From the NCBI GenBank assembly GCA_930367215.1, contig OV884057.1:103937284-104001283 (forward strand): a DNA stretch of 64,000 nucleotides, read 5' to 3'. Made by a program: the position numbers and the translations under genes. The stretch comes from Pollenia angustigena (lineage: Eukaryota; Arthropoda; Insecta; Diptera; Polleniidae). The notes below the pieces were generated by a model. The model worked only from the letters and a program-made list of their open reading frames with translations, ran no database searches and was not told the origin of the DNA. The stretch's first letter is position 1; every line of letters starts with the position of its first letter. Below, in pieces: positions 1 to 11,079 of this stretch.

Positions 1-952
1 TTCGTCATTGAACACAGAAAGGGGTCCCTAAATGTGGTACCTGATTGATTGTCCAGAATGGACGTGGAAGAGTTGGTTCAAAATGACGCGCCCCTTCAAG
101 TTAATCTACTTTCCCCAGAATTTGACAACGATGAGTATTGTAAACTAACTGCCTGTTTGTAGAACGCGATCACAAAAGCAAAAAACTCAGTAATTTTTAT
201 TTGTTTGGATCATCTGACTAAATTTATTTTTCTAAAACCTTTAAAGGCAGCCACTTCTACGGAAATATTTCCAACATTTGGCGTGCCTGAATACATGCAT
301 AGTGATAATGCAAAACAATTCACTTCAAAGGAAATGTGTGACTTCTTAAAGTTATACGAAATAAAACATATCACGACGGGGTTTTATGCGCCTCACTCAA
401 ACGCTTCCGAGAGAGCGAATCGTGAAATTATCACCAAGATAAGATATTTTCTTAAAGACCAGAAAGAGCACTCTGATTGGGATAAATTTATTCCTGAGAT
501 CTTATCAATTCTTAGAAGTGATTGCCATTCCGCCATTCGCTGTACCCCTTACTATGCAACCTTTGGTCAGAATATGATTCAACATGGCTCATCGTATAGA
601 ATTCTGGAGAAGCTTGGATGTACATATATCTGGGGAAGATTTTGATATACAAAATTGCGTTGATAGATTGTCTAAAATAAGGGAAATCGTTAAGGAAAAT
701 TTGAACACCGCACACGAAAAAGCATCAAAGACGTATAACCTGAGAAGTGGGGCAATAGAATTTAAGTTGGGTCAGATCGTATATAGGAAAAATCACATGC
801 TTAGCAATATGTCGAGTCGTATAAATCGAAAATGTATGGCGAAGTTCCTAAAGTGTAGAATTAGGGAGATAATCGGTCGAAATTTGTATGGTATCGAAGA
901 TTTAAAGGGGAAATATAATGGCAAATACCATACGTCTGATTTAAAACCCTAA
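1..952 (+). pseudogene. Gypsy-type pol relic: RNase H tail, integrase core and C-terminus
   Basis: Remnant of a Ty3/Gypsy polyprotein. The first 60 bases encode the end of RNase H (IEHRKG..NVVPD, then an in-frame stop, then LSRMD). The zinc-binding part of integrase is missing. The catalytic core resumes near 205 with DHLTKF, HSDNAKQF and an NASERANRE motif that supplies the catalytic Glu. A frameshift near 600-640 moves the reading frame, and the C-terminal part (YNLRSG, GQIVYR) runs to the stop at 950-952. The same blocks occur in the pol at 34237-36159, so the two belong to one lineage but are clearly diverged. No LTR is visible downstream. The 5' part lies outside the window or was deleted. 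It is non-functional. Confidence 0.85.
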
Positions 953-1650
953 ATAGTTTGACTCGGCTTTATCGATCGTGCCCCACCTTTGTTTTAATCT
1001 TATTTAATAATAAAAATTGTTATGTTTTTTTTGAAAATCATTTTCCTGTTCGCGCTTTAAAATAGAATATTTAAAGGTCGAAGCAGTTTTGTTGCGATTT
1101 TAATAGGCCTTGTGTTCCTGTTTTTTTTATGCATAAATTCCTAACATTGTTTTCCAATTTAAGTAAAACCATATATACATATTTATATAGGGTCGGATCT
1201 TACAGGGAAAAGAAGGAAAATGTTTACTGGGTAGCTTTGTTTGGAGTGGATATTTTATCGCTTATTTAAAAAATTCTTTTCTGGCATACTATAATTATTT
1301 TTTTTTTTCCATCTAAATCAATGTAGTTATCATAAGCGCATACAAATTGAGTAGGTATTTATATATGTAAGAATGTAAATACTGAGAAATTTACACTCTA
1401 AAAAGCTTTACGTTTTGTTGTACGATCGCATATTTTGTCTTTCGTTAACCTTATTTATGTATGCATGTTAGTTAGTTAAAACTGGAAGATTTATATTTTT
1501 CAATCATTATACCTGTTTTCTCAATATTCTTGTCTTTATTTAGCATAAAAGACTTAAAGATAATTCCAATGTCACTCAAAGCACCTTGATAAAAATGTGC
1601 AATGATTTACAGAACTTAAACTTATATTCGATGATAACAAGTAGGTCATT
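953..1650. other. AT-rich stretch without a recognisable gene
   Basis: This follows the pol relic directly, so its first part may be 3' untranslated or LTR sequence of that element. I found no LTR start, terminal repeat or coding pattern. Confidence 0.5.
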
Positions 1651-1916
1651 TATATCGACCCCTAACCGCGAAAATAATGTAAGCGCCAAAAATCAAATTT
1701 TACAGGAGAGAGCTTTTTTGTTTTGTTTCATATTAATTTTGTATGAAATTTGTCGCTTACACTAAACTTGTTTTTGCTATAAAATCGTAACGGTACATTA
1801 TGTGACCATGATATTTTAGGAGATGATGCAAGTGTTGCCAATAAAGTCATTTATATAAAAAACGAAAATTGAAAATCATGTCGCTTACGTTATTTTCGCT
1901 GTTAGGGCTCGATATA
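1651..1916. repeat. MITE with about 35-bp inverted ends (266 bp)
   Basis: The two ends are inverted copies: TATATCGACCCCTAACCGCG on the left and the matching complement ending GTTAGGGCTCGATATA on the right, with agreement continuing to GTAAGCG. The interior is AT-rich and non-coding. The size and structure fit a small non-autonomous DNA transposon. The target duplication is probably TA, but it is hard to separate from the terminal TATA. The family is unknown. Confidence 0.75.
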
Positions 1917-2461
1917 TAAAGTGTTCTAGTGTCAAAAGCTATAAACTTGCGATTTTCGGCGGACAAATAAAATTTATTATAATATAAAAAGTGTATCATT
2001 AAATATTAAATAAATTTAATGAAGTTAATTAAAACCAATTTGTGGCATTAAAAATAAAAACCGTATATTTTGTAATATAAAGGCCAAACCGAATTAATTA
2101 CTGCGGGTTTTCTAGAGGTAAGAGAATCGATAATATCCATATGGAACTTTGTCCACCTAACAGAGGTATTCATTTTTGTTAAAGAACCGTGTTGTCCTCA
2201 CTGGGTTTGATACTTCTCAGACATCATATTTGCAAAGGAGGCTTTATAGGGTGCTCCACTTCACCTTCATATCCCAAAGTTATACCATATACACGTGTCT
2301 ACAGATCACATGAAGTGGCGGAATATTTCGTTGTTCATTTTTTTTCTCAGTTTTGAAACCACATGTCGTGGATTTCATACGTTATACCCAAGTGTAAAAA
2401 CAACATGCGACATACCTTTAGAAGTGGGTACCAATTGGAATCAATAGCAAAGCCATACAAC
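1917..2461. other. Stretch without recognisable content
   Basis: AT-rich flank left of the first 412-like element. No ORF, terminal repeat or RNA pattern was seen. Confidence 0.5.
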
Positions 2462-2852
2462 TGTAATTAAAAGCCTTTTTATTTCTTAATAAAATTGAAT
2501 TCATTATTTAGTGCGGCTAGTACGCACTGTTTGTACTTGGTATCAGAATTGATTTTAATTGCTAATTAGCTCGACTTTTATACATAATAAATGCTTATTA
2601 AGCATTTTCATTACAGTGGAAGGTTTAGCGGTTTGCTCAGCATTTACTTACAATCTCGCAGACACTTGTCCAATATTAAGAGTGGTGATAGTATTACTAT
2701 TGACGACTGTGTGTACTGCTAGTATTGTACTCATACACACACACACACAGCGCACAACACTCAAGTGGCTTATTCGTATTACATGCGCCGGGTTCATTGC
2801 ATGTAACTGAAATTATGTGTGCAAGCAATGTTAATATAAAAGACACGCTACA
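2462..2852 (-). repeat. 3' LTR of 412-like copy 1
   Basis: Near-identical to the right LTR once the insertion there is removed. On the minus strand it starts TGTAGCGTG and ends TTAATTACA, the usual TG...CA ends. It has a shorter CA repeat (near 2739-2750) than the partner LTR. Length is 391 bp. Confidence 0.9.
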
Positions 2853-2864
2853 CCTCCCTTTTAC
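2853..2864 (-). promoter_or_regulatory. Polypurine tract next to the 3' LTR
   Basis: On the minus strand AAAAGGGAGG directly precedes the TGTAGCG start of the 3' LTR. This is the expected place for the plus-strand primer in reverse transcription. Confidence 0.75.
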
Positions 2865-3166
2865 GGAAGAATGTTCATATAACTGAAAGTTTTATGGACA
2901 TTCTTTAACAATTATGTACAGTAGAATCCCGATAATTCGTAATCGCAAGGGACCGGCCATTTCTTACGAATTATAGGGGTTTTCGATTTATCGGGGTTTC
3001 GATTAAACGGGGTTAAAATAAAATAAATACGAATTAACAAGGTTTTTAAATTTATTAACTTAAACGATAAAAAAAACATAAAAAAATTCTTAAAAATAAA
3101 ATATATAAAAATTATTCATGTAACAAACTGATCTTAAGAAAATAAACCCACACACAAGCAAAAGCA

Positions 3167-4096
3167 CACTGAAAGAATTTTCTTCGCAATACTAACGAAT
3201 TTTGACATTAATCCCATGAAAAATTGCATTATAAAGGAACCTATGCAGCGCTTCGTTGGATCAATGAAACCTGTTTCATTAAAAGGACTTAATGAAACAT
3301 TACATTAGATCCATGAATATTATTCATTGGATGAATACTTTCAATAAAGTAAAATTTTTTTTTTTTTTTATTTTTTTTTTATTTATTTTTTTTCTTTTTT
3401 CTTATTTTATTTTACTTTATTTTATTTTTATTTTTTTCTGTCTCTGGTGGGATTCGAACATGTAACCTCGGTGCTGATAGACTAGCTCACTACCAGCTAG
3501 TCTACCGGGGCAGTGTAGTTTTTGTATAAAAAAACTATGTTTTTTTCTCAATTAAGACCGTAAATATGAGATTAAATTGTCCATAATAACAATAACAACG
3601 TTGATTGAAAGTGGATTGAAAGTTTTTGTTTCATTACTATAATGACATTTTTATTGTCATAATGAAAATTTAAATTTATGAAGGCAATTATTGAAATATG
3701 TTGCTTTTATAAAAAAATTTTTTGATTTCATAAATTTAATGGCATACATGTAACATTCGATGCATGAAATTATTAAATCTTACATTTTTTAATTAACAAT
3801 TAAACATTTTTTTAAGGAAACTATAATTTTGTATTAATTTATGAATATAGTTATGTTTGTATATTGTTTTTTTAAGTTCCCAATTAAAATTTTTTGTTTA
3901 ACTTGGACAAACTTAAGTTTTCATATATCCAATGAAAATTTTTAACGTAATTACGAAATCTAATGAAGCGATTTTAACGAAAATACTTCATCAAACCTAT
4001 GAAATTCCATTTAGACAATGAAAATTTTCATTTACCCAAGGAAAACTTTTTGATGAAAATGATTCATTAAATATATGAAGCATTTTTCTTTCAGTG
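3167..4096. mobile_element. Nested TIR element with CACTGAAAG ends
   Basis: The left end CACTGAAAGAATTTTCTTC is matched by the inverted right end (GAAGC...CTTTCAGTG). Many short AATGAA/TTCATT blocks recur inside both halves. It lies within the pogo-like element. No transposase or clear target duplication is seen (CA at both sides at most). A tRNA-like segment lies at 3440-3513. Confidence 0.6.
3440..3513 (-). other. tRNA-like segment with A- and B-box motifs
   Basis: On the minus strand a good B box (TGTTCGAATCC) and a weaker A box (TAGCTGGTAG) are spaced as in a tRNA gene. The D-arm region is a perfect inverted repeat (GACTAGCT/AGCTAGTC), and the acceptor stem pairs poorly. It is therefore more likely a tRNA-derived relic than a working tRNA gene. 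Confidence 0.45.
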
Positions 4097-4448
4097 CAGA
4101 AACCCACGCAAAAAAAATAGCGTAAGTAAAAAATCATTCTTTCCATGTTTTTGTTGGTTTAAGTACGAACTAGAAGTGGTAGTAAGCAAACAATTACGAT
4201 TTATAAGAGGTAAAGAAGATTTTATTTGAAAAAAAATTACGAATTAGCGAGGGGACCAAAATGTATGGAAATTTTATGAATTAACGAGATTTTTTCAAGG
4301 GACCGACAGTTTATTACGAATTATCGGGAATTAAGATTTATCGGGGTACGAATTATCGGGATTTGACTGTATTATACTTAATTTTGTGGAAACAATTTTG
4401 TTACTTGAATACCAATAACATTTATTATAATTAGGTGAATTTAATATT

Positions 4449-7400
4449 TTATTCATTATGGTAAGATTTAAGTCTATTCTTATGTACTATATGTTCTTTA
4501 TTATTTTTCTTATCAACTATGGTTACATTATTTTTTAAATCTATATTTTTAATTTCATAAGGACCTTTATACCTATTATCTAATTTGTGTCCTACTTCAT
4601 TTTTCATTAAAACTAAGTCTCCTACTCTGAAATCTACTTCTAATAATGACCTATCATAATTTGATTTTTGTTTAAGTTTAGACCTATCTATCATAGCGCG
4701 CGCTCTCTTATGTGCTATTTCTAACCTAAATTTAACTTCCTTAGCATAATTTTCTATATTATATAATGGTGTTATTTATTGAATACTATTGAACTGTTGA
4801 AACCCATTTGGAAGTCTACCAAAAACTAACTCATAAGGACAATAGTCATGAACGGAAGATGGCGTAGTGTTAAAACAGTACGTGAAATATTTAAGCCATT
4901 CATCCCAATCGGTTTTGTCAATGGATATGTATGATCTTACATATTCGTTAAAAGTTCTGTGACTTCTTTCCACAGTTCCTAGAGTCTGGTGATGGTAAGC
5001 TGTTGATGTTATTTTTTCAATATTCAAAAGGTTACACAATTCAGTAAGTATTGAGTTTTTATATTCTGTACCCATGTCCGAAATGAACGTCTTCATAGGT
5101 AAGAATAAAATTTTCAAATATTGCTTTCGCAATGGATTTTGCGCTTTTATATTGTATAGGTACCGTTACAAGATATTTTGTCATGTCACATATTATGGTG
5201 ACGGCATATTCATTTCCGAAATATGATTTTGGTAGTGGACCTATAGTATCCACAATTACCGTATCAAAAGATTTATTTGGTGTATTTGTCAATGTCAGTG
5301 GTATTTTTGTATGTTTTGTTATTTTAGCTGTTTGACATTTTTGGCATATTTTAACGTATTTTGTTATATCTCGAGTCATATTTTTCCAATAGTAGTATCT
5401 TTTTATTTTATTTAGAGTTCTTGAAACACCGGAATGTCCTCCCTCTGCGGGGTCATCGTGGTATCGTTTCATTATCTCTGTTATTAATTTGGCATTTGTT
5501 ACGTGGATCACCTCATTAAGTAGCGCTACTTTTAATAATTTTAATAATTTATTGCCCATTTCTTTAAATTCATTAATAGAGATAAATTCGAAAATTTTCT
5601 CACTGGGTGCAACTTGTACTTTATGAATATTTAATTTACCGGCCACTTCTGCGAGCCTAGGGAAAAATTGTCCTAAGTCAAATTTCCCGTTAGTAAACAA
5701 TTCATCTATATTTATACATGCTATTATAGATTTGCCACGTTTAATATAAACTTTTAGTGGTGTAATCTTTAGCTTACAAAATTTTCTGACGTCAGAATTA
5801 ATAATTGGTTCAAATACATTGGGCTTCTCATTTTCATTATTTAAATGCCGTTTATTTGGTGTAATTGGATATTTCTTTTTAAGTGCATTGTTTGTCATTG
5901 CTCGAGTTGTTACTTTGTATACATTGCTGTTTTTATTATTTATTTCTTTTAAATCATTTATTGTAATGCGCGACAAAGCGTCGGCCACATAATTATCTTT
6001 TCCCCTAAGATATTCTACAGTGAAATCATATTCTTCCAAGTCCAGTCTCATTCTAGTTAGTTTTGAGCTTGGATTTTTCATGGAAAAGAGGTATGACAGA
6101 GGTCTGTGATCAGTGCGGGCAAGAAAATGTTTACCATAAATATATGGTCTAAAATGTGTGATGGCCCAGTGTATAGCGGTTAATTCTTGTTCAATTGTTG
6201 ATTTGTTACTCTCGCCTTTTGTAAATATTTTGGATGCGTATGCTATTGGTAGATGTTTTCCCTCATGTTCCTGAGTTAGTGTAGCTCCACAAGCATGTTT
6301 GCTTGCATCTGTTGTTATACAAAACTCTTTTGTGAAATCTGGATATTGAAGTAATGTTGGACTCATTAATGCTTTTTTAAGATATTTAAATGCTGAATCA
6401 CAATCTTTAGTCCATTCGAACTGCACACCCTTTTTGGACAATCTTGTAAGATGTCTAGAATACTCTGAAAAATTTTTGATAAATCTGCGATAGTAGTTGC
6501 AAAATGCTACAAATCTTCTTGCACTATCCGCATCTTTTGGTTGTGGATAATTTTCGATTACCGAATATTTACTATCGTCAGGCAGTATTCCTTTATCAGT
6601 GCATTTATGTCCTAGGTATGTAACTTCCCTCATGAAAAATGAACATTTTTCCGGATGTAACTTAAGATTGCGTTTTCGACATAATTCAAACACATTTGTT
6701 AAATTAGAAAGCATATGCTTTTCCGAACATCCTAAAACAACTAAGTCATCCATATAAAGAAATGCTTGTTCTGGTCGCAAACCAGTAAAAGCGAGTGTCA
6801 TCATTCTTTGAAAAGAATTGGGCGCTATTTTTAAACCATAGGGCAATCTAGTAAATCTATAAGATCCATTTGCTGTTGAAAATGAAGTTAGATCTCTAGA
6901 GTTTTTTTCTAGTCCAATTTGGTGAAAACCGGACATTAAATCTAGACATGAAAAATATTTGGCTCTACCGAGTTGGTCTAAAATGTCATCTATTCTAGGT
7001 AATGGAAATTTGTCTGCTATCAATTTCTTATTTAGTTGTCTATAATCCACTACGAGTCTCCATCTTTTTGTTTCTGAACTTGGAAGTGATTTCTTCGGTA
7101 CCAGCAGAATTGGACTGTTGTACTCAGAATTTGATGGTTCCACTATTCTGTCGTCTATTAATTTTTTCACCTGTCTATCTATCTCTTCTTTGTGTGTATG
7201 TGGTATCCGGTAATTCTTAATGTACACCGGTTGTGAATCTCTTACTCTCAACTTTTGTTCATAGAAATTATTAATTGTTATTGTTTCTGATTCTAAACCG
7301 AAAATATCGCTGTATGATGTGCAAAGTTCCGTTAATGTATTTTTAAAGTGTTCTGGAAAATTTTTCTGTAAAAGTTTTAATATTTCTGATTTTCTATGTG

Positions 7401-8067
7401 TATTTTTGGTCGGATTTTGTTCGACTATTTCATATTCAGAAAGATTTTCGGTTTTTATTTTACTTTTATTAACTGATGTGATAGTGTTATTTGTATTTAG
7501 AATACGAATGTATGCTTTATTAGATTTTACCAATGTGTTCGCGATAAAGACTCCTGGTTCAAGTTCTTGATTTGGTATTAGTATTTCATTATCGCAATCA
7601 ATAAAATTTACTTTACGTATTACTTCTGATCTTGGCGGCAATATAAGATTATCGCTGTTGTTAGAAATTGGTATTTCTCTAGGTTGTGGTATATTGAATG
7701 GTCGTAGGACTAGGTAGTCATAATCCTGATTAAAATCTAATATACAATTATATTTCTTAATAAAATCCATACCAATGATTCCATCGCTTGGTATTGGGAA
7801 ATTATTGTCTACTACTTGAAAATTGTGTGGTATTAGATAATTTTTAAATTTTAAATCAAAAAATATACTACCTTTAGATTTAATTTCACCTTGTCCTATT
7901 CCACTTAATGTTGTGATTTTGTTAGTATTTATTTTCTTTAGATCAAAATGTTTGGATTTTATGAGTGAAATGTCGGCACCTGTATCAACTAGTAGTGTTA
8001 CTGCTGTGTTACTATTATTTATATTAATCTGAATGAAATTACATAAGTTGAGGTTCAAGTTATACAC
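4449..8067 (-). pseudogene. pol of 412-like copy 1: protease, RT, RNase H, integrase
   Basis: From the ATG at 8067 the frame is open for 1002 codons. Protease has LLVDTGADIS (about residue 27). RT has LDLMSGFHQIGL (about 374) and FLYMDDLVVLG (about 437). RNase H has TTDASKHACGATL (about 585). Integrase has an HHCC zinc domain (H..H..CQKCQ, about 875-905) and the first catalytic Asp at VIVDTIG (about 935). A frameshift near 5100 breaks the core; the rest (DMGTEY, then TVERSHR) continues in another frame to an in-frame TAA at 4776-4778. The same frame then carries the C-terminal GPY/F-type block (RYKGPYEI) to 4449. Gag ends only a few bases upstream. With two lesions it is inactive here but recently decayed. 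Confidence 0.92.
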
Positions 8068-8075
8068 TTTATTAT

Positions 8076-9194
8076 TTACTGTTCTGATCTTAGGGGATGG
8101 TCGGAGTTTTCCGAACCATTTTCATTTGAGTCCATTGCTCGTACGTAGTGTCTATTACCACGATTATTGTCAGGTCTTTGTCTGTTTCTATTATTGTTGT
8201 TATTTCCGTTGTTATTATTAATATTGTTATTATTTCGGGGATAATTGTTTCTCCCACGAAATCTTCTGTTATTTCCACGATAATAAGTGGGTCTTTGGCT
8301 GAAATATAATACGGAGCTCTGTTGCCCTGTTGCTTCAGTGCAACTGCTTACAAATTTACTCACGGCTTCATTCATATCATTGAATTGGCCTGCTTCCATG
8401 ATAAGTTTTACTTTTTCATTAGAGCAGTTTTTTGTAATAGCTTTTACTGCAACTTGTGTAGAGTATTTGTTAGCTAGTTCACAAGATAAACCATCAGATA
8501 TATATGCCGTTTCAAGTGACTTTGTGAGATTTTCTATTTCAGTACAGTATGCAGTTGGTGTTTTATTGTTTTGTTTTATGCTCATCAGTTTAGCTGACAA
8601 AACATGCACTGATTCACCTTTAACGGTTACTTTGAGCTTAGTGATAATTTCTTCTATTGTAGATTCATCACCTATGAGATTTCTAGCATTTCCCTTAAGC
8701 TTTGTTTTAATTAGCGATATTGCAGAAGATTCGTGTATACCCTTTATTAAATTAACTAATTGTAAGGAGTCTATGAATGACTGCAAATTTTCTGATTTTC
8801 CATCAAATTCCGTAATCAGCTTTGAAGCTGTATTTAGGAATTCTACCAATGTTTGTGTCATTTTAGTATCTGTTTTATTGTCTGTTATTAAATTTACTGT
8901 TTCGTGTAGAGTCTCAGGTAGTTTAATCTGTATATTTTTTAAAGCGGCTATTTTTAAGACTTTGGTTTTTAAATCCAAAAAGAATCCCTCTGCTGCAATC
9001 TTGTGACTAAGTGTCAACCGATTATAGTTTACATTAAATATAATTCTTATTTCCTCAAGTCTATTAAGTAGGATTTGGAAGTGATGTTGAATGGTCTCTT
9101 CCTTAGTTGGTCTTTCAACATTCAGGCACTTATAAGAACAATCGAAGTGCTCTTTAATTAACCTAACCTTATTCAATATATCTTTCCATTCCAT
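8076..9194 (-). CDS. gag: gag of 412-like copy 1
   Basis: Open frame of 372 codons just upstream of pol, in a different frame, with the stop 8 bases before the pol ATG. This arrangement suggests that pol is reached by frameshifting or reinitiation. The protein is largely helical in composition, as expected for capsid. Its tail has no CCHC zinc knuckle; instead there is a long Asn/Arg-rich stretch (runs of N with RR, RGR and RGN) that could bind RNA, followed by PLRSEQ. A related, broken gag at 15369-16481 preserves the same blocks (FDGKSENL, GNARNL, EAGQFN, FVSSCTEA), which supports the identification. I chose the ATG at 9194 because the relative starts at the same place. Function in virus-like particle assembly is inferred from position. 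Confidence 0.88.
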   Translation of the reverse strand: MEWKDILNKVRLIKEHFDCSYKCLNVERPTKEETIQHHFQILLNRLEEIRIIFNVNYNRLTLSHKIAAEGFFLDLKTKVLKIAALKNIQIKLPETLHETVNLITDNKTDTKMTQTLVEFLNTASKLITEFDGKSENLQSFIDSLQLVNLIKGIHESSAISLIKTKLKGNARNLIGDESTIEEIITKLKVTVKGESVHVLSAKLMSIKQNNKTPTAYCTEIENLTKSLETAYISDGLSCELANKYSTQVAVKAITKNCSNEKVKLIMEAGQFNDMNEAVSKFVSSCTEATGQQSSVLYFSQRPTYYRGNNRRFRGRNNYPRNNNNINNNNGNNNNNRNRQRPDNNRGNRHYVRAMDSNENGSENSDHPLRSEQ

Positions 9195-9221
9195 CTAAAC
9201 TTTTCTAAATCATTGTTTCTA

Positions 9222-9440
9222 TTATATTTTATCTAGATTATCTGCTCTGCTAACATATTTTTTCTTAAGTCTTCTATTGTGCATTTGGTAAATACGAATT
9301 ATAAAATTTATTATTATGATTACTGTTATTATTAATAGATAGATTTCTATAGTTAACAAATTTGTTTTTCCCTCAACTACTTCTACTTCATTGATGACAT
9401 TGGCCTTGGGCCTGTCAAATTTTGTTTCTGATTTACACAT
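9222..9440 (-). CDS. Small single-pass membrane protein, leader ORF of 412-like copy 1
   Basis: A 72-residue ORF upstream of gag. Residues about 28-50 are a strongly hydrophobic run (LLTIEIYLLIITVIIIINFI) typical of a membrane span. An acidic N-terminal part precedes it, and a basic tail (RRLKKKYVSRADNLDKI) follows. The second 412-like element carries a recognisable homologue in the same position (16521-16743): the ANV(I/V)N(E/N)VE(V/I)V block and the KK(K/R)Y(V/A)SRA(D/N) tail are shared, while the hydrophobic part has drifted. Conservation between two diverged copies argues that the ORF was selected while the element was active. Function is unknown; an envelope-like or accessory role would be speculation. 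Confidence 0.7.
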   Translation of the reverse strand: MCKSETKFDRPKANVINEVEVVEGKTNLLTIEIYLLIITVIIIINFIIRIYQMHNRRLKKKYVSRADNLDKI

Positions 9441-9761
9441 AGAAAAATTAACGTAAGAATCCCTTATGAAATTAAAAATTAAAAAAAAATAGACTTTAAG
9501 TTTGAAATTTACATCAAATATATTTTAATAAAATGTAAGAGTAAAATTATGTAAGAGTAAAATTATCTAAATGTCTTATTTTTCTAAAGAAAATTAATTA
9601 AAAGTGTATAGGTTTAAAAATGTCTTTCAAGAAAAAATGATTTTGTATATTATTATTATTAAAATATTTTTCCTCAGGTTTTGCCTCGAGCGATTTGTTC
9701 GCTTATAGGCCCTAAGAGTGCAGATAATAAGGCCCGCACATCTGTTTTATAGTAAAAAAAT
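9441..9761 (-). other. Leader spacer of 412-like copy 1
   Basis: AT-rich sequence between the two leader ORFs. No coding or folding signal was recognised. Confidence 0.5.
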
Positions 9762-10028
9762 TTAAGTCATTGTTTTTCTACTTTCCATTAGAAATTCTAA
9801 TTTGGAAATTCGTTCCCAAATTTTGGTTGCTCGTTCCCAAGGTGGTGGTGGTTGTTGGTTTAGTTCCCTCAATAGGATAGCTTTCTCCCTCTTTAGTTTT
9901 TGAGTGTAGCCTCCTCTTCTTCTAGGCTTTTTGGTTTTAGGTGGTGTTGATGACGTAAGGGTTTCCTTATTTTTGTTCTGGCGTGCCCTGTATTCCTCCA
10001 GGGTTATGGGCTGTGGTCCCTCTTTCAT
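9762..10028 (-). CDS. Basic 88-residue leader ORF of 412-like copy 1
   Basis: This is the first ORF after the primer-binding site. It starts MKEGPQPITLEEYRARQ, followed by a basic centre (KKPRRRGGYTQKLKREK) and a probably helical end (PPPPWERATKIWERISKLEF). A broken homologue lies at the same position in 412-like copy 2 (18881-19193) with the same MKEGPQ start, RRGGY and KREK blocks and the WE-AT-W-R-LE-LME pattern. The charge pattern suggests nucleic-acid binding, but no domain is recognised. Fly 412/mdg1 leaders are said to carry short ORFs; that is recalled, not checked. Confidence 0.7.
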   Translation of the reverse strand: MKEGPQPITLEEYRARQNKNKETLTSSTPPKTKKPRRRGGYTQKLKREKAILLRELNQQPPPPWERATKIWERISKLEFLMESRKTMT

Positions 10029-10293
10029 TGAAGATAAATAAAATTCCTTATGTCCAAATTGCCTTTTGGCCAGGCGGTTCTTCTTTGACGCAGCTGACGG
10101 ATATTTTTCGGCTGATCCGTCAGGACAAAATTATTATTAATAGAAAAATGTTTTTTTTTTTTTTTTATTCTTGCGAGCAACCCGTGGTGTTGCTCGAGCA
10201 AGTGTAATTTTTTTTTTTTTTTTTTTTTTTTTTATTTATTATTTTTTTTTTTTTGTTTACTTTGGGTGCTCTACAAGGAAGCACTCCAAAGAA
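10029..10293 (-). other. Leader with long poly-T runs
   Basis: Low-complexity segment between the primer-binding site and the first leader ORF. T runs dominate near 10150-10165 and 10209-10254 (A runs in the element's own orientation). No gene. Confidence 0.6.
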
Positions 10294-10308
10294 CTGGCAG
10301 GATCGCCA
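10294..10308 (-). promoter_or_regulatory. Primer-binding site for tRNA-Arg
   Basis: On the minus strand TGGCGATCCTGCCAG begins directly after the LTR end. It complements the 3' end (CCA included) of a fly tRNA-Arg over 15 bases, as remembered. The same 15 bases recur in 412-like copy 2. Confidence 0.85.
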
Positions 10309-10578
10309 TGTAATTAAAAGCCTTTTTATTTCTTAATAAAATTGAATTCTTTATTTAGTGCGGCTAGTACGCACTGTTTGTACTTGGTATCAGAATTGAT
10401 TTTAATTGCTAATTAGCTCGACTTTTATACATAATAAATGCTTATTAAGCATTTTCATTACAGTGGAAGGTATAGCGGTTTGCTCAGCATTTACTTACAA
10501 TCTCGCAGACACTTGTCCAATATTAAGAGTGGTGATAGTATTACTATTGACGACTGTGTGTACTGCTAGTATTGTACT

Positions 10579-10580
<2 letters not shown>

Positions 10581-10616
<36 letters not shown>
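10581..10616. repeat. (CA)n microsatellite inside the LTR
   Basis: An uninterrupted run of CA dinucleotides of roughly 36 bases. The other LTR has only about 12 bases at the same point, so the tract changed after insertion or in the template. Confidence 0.95.
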
Positions 10617-10617
<1 letters not shown>

Positions 10618-10671
10618 CGCACAACACTCAAGTGGCTTATTCGTATTACATGCGCCGGGTTCATTGCATGT

Positions 10672-11079
10672 ATAAAGTCATAGAAAGAAATGACAAATAC
10701 TTTACGGTTCAGAATGGAAACAGAACTGATAAAGTTTCAGTTGACAGACTTAAACCTGCATTTATCGATGAACTGATTGATGAGCAAGTGCATAAAAGAG
10801 GAACTTCAAAATGTATATCATTTTCATTAGGAAGGGGGGGGGGGGGGGGGTAATGTGGTGCTACTGTAGAATATCTACTTGATAAAATTTGAAAAAAATA
10901 AATTAAAATATACTAGGAGCTTTGAAATAATTGTATTTAAAAATTTTTGATATTTTAAAAAATATAATTAATTGATTGATTGAATTTTCTAAAGAAGATT
11001 GTGTTTTATTTTTTTTTTTGTTTTTTTTTTTTTTTTTTTTTAGAATTTTATCAAGTAGATATTCTACAGTAGCACCACA
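10672..11079 (+). mobile_element. 5'-truncated Gypsy (Mag/CsRn1-like): pol end, polypurine tract and LTR
   Basis: Inserted in the LTR with a CATGT duplication at 10667-10671 and 11080-11084. It opens inside the pol C-terminus (YKVIERNDKYF, then VDRLKPAFIDEL), a block typical of Mag/CsRn1-type elements. A run of 17 G at 10834-10850 acts as the polypurine tract. The LTR (10854-11079) starts TGTGGTGCTACTGTAGAATA and ends with its exact inverted copy, about 37 bp long at each end. Only the 3' few hundred bases of the element are present, yet the target duplication is intact, which is odd for an LTR element. Confidence 0.8.

Larger units (their letters stand above)
2919..4369. mobile_element. Non-autonomous pogo/Tigger-like element
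   Basis: It begins CAGTAGAATCCCGATAATTC and ends with a related inverted sequence (ATTATCGGGATTTGACTG), flanked by TA on both sides (2917-2918 and 4370-4371). CAGT termini with TA duplication fit the pogo branch of Tc1/mariner. Further inverted blocks (GGGACCG, TTACGAATTA) lie inside each end. No transposase is encoded. A second TIR unit (3167-4096) occupies the interior, so much of its 1451 bp is nested sequence. It sits between pol and the 3' LTR of 412-like copy 1. Confidence 0.8.

Noticed and set aside
2559..2810. An 83-residue ORF repeated at 10406-10675
   Set aside because: Lies within LTR sequence and includes the CA repeat; the repetition is due to the LTR pair.
8287..9006. A 239-residue open frame on the plus strand opposite gag
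   Set aside because: It is the antisense shadow of gag; no motif, and the relative at 15369-16481 does not preserve it.
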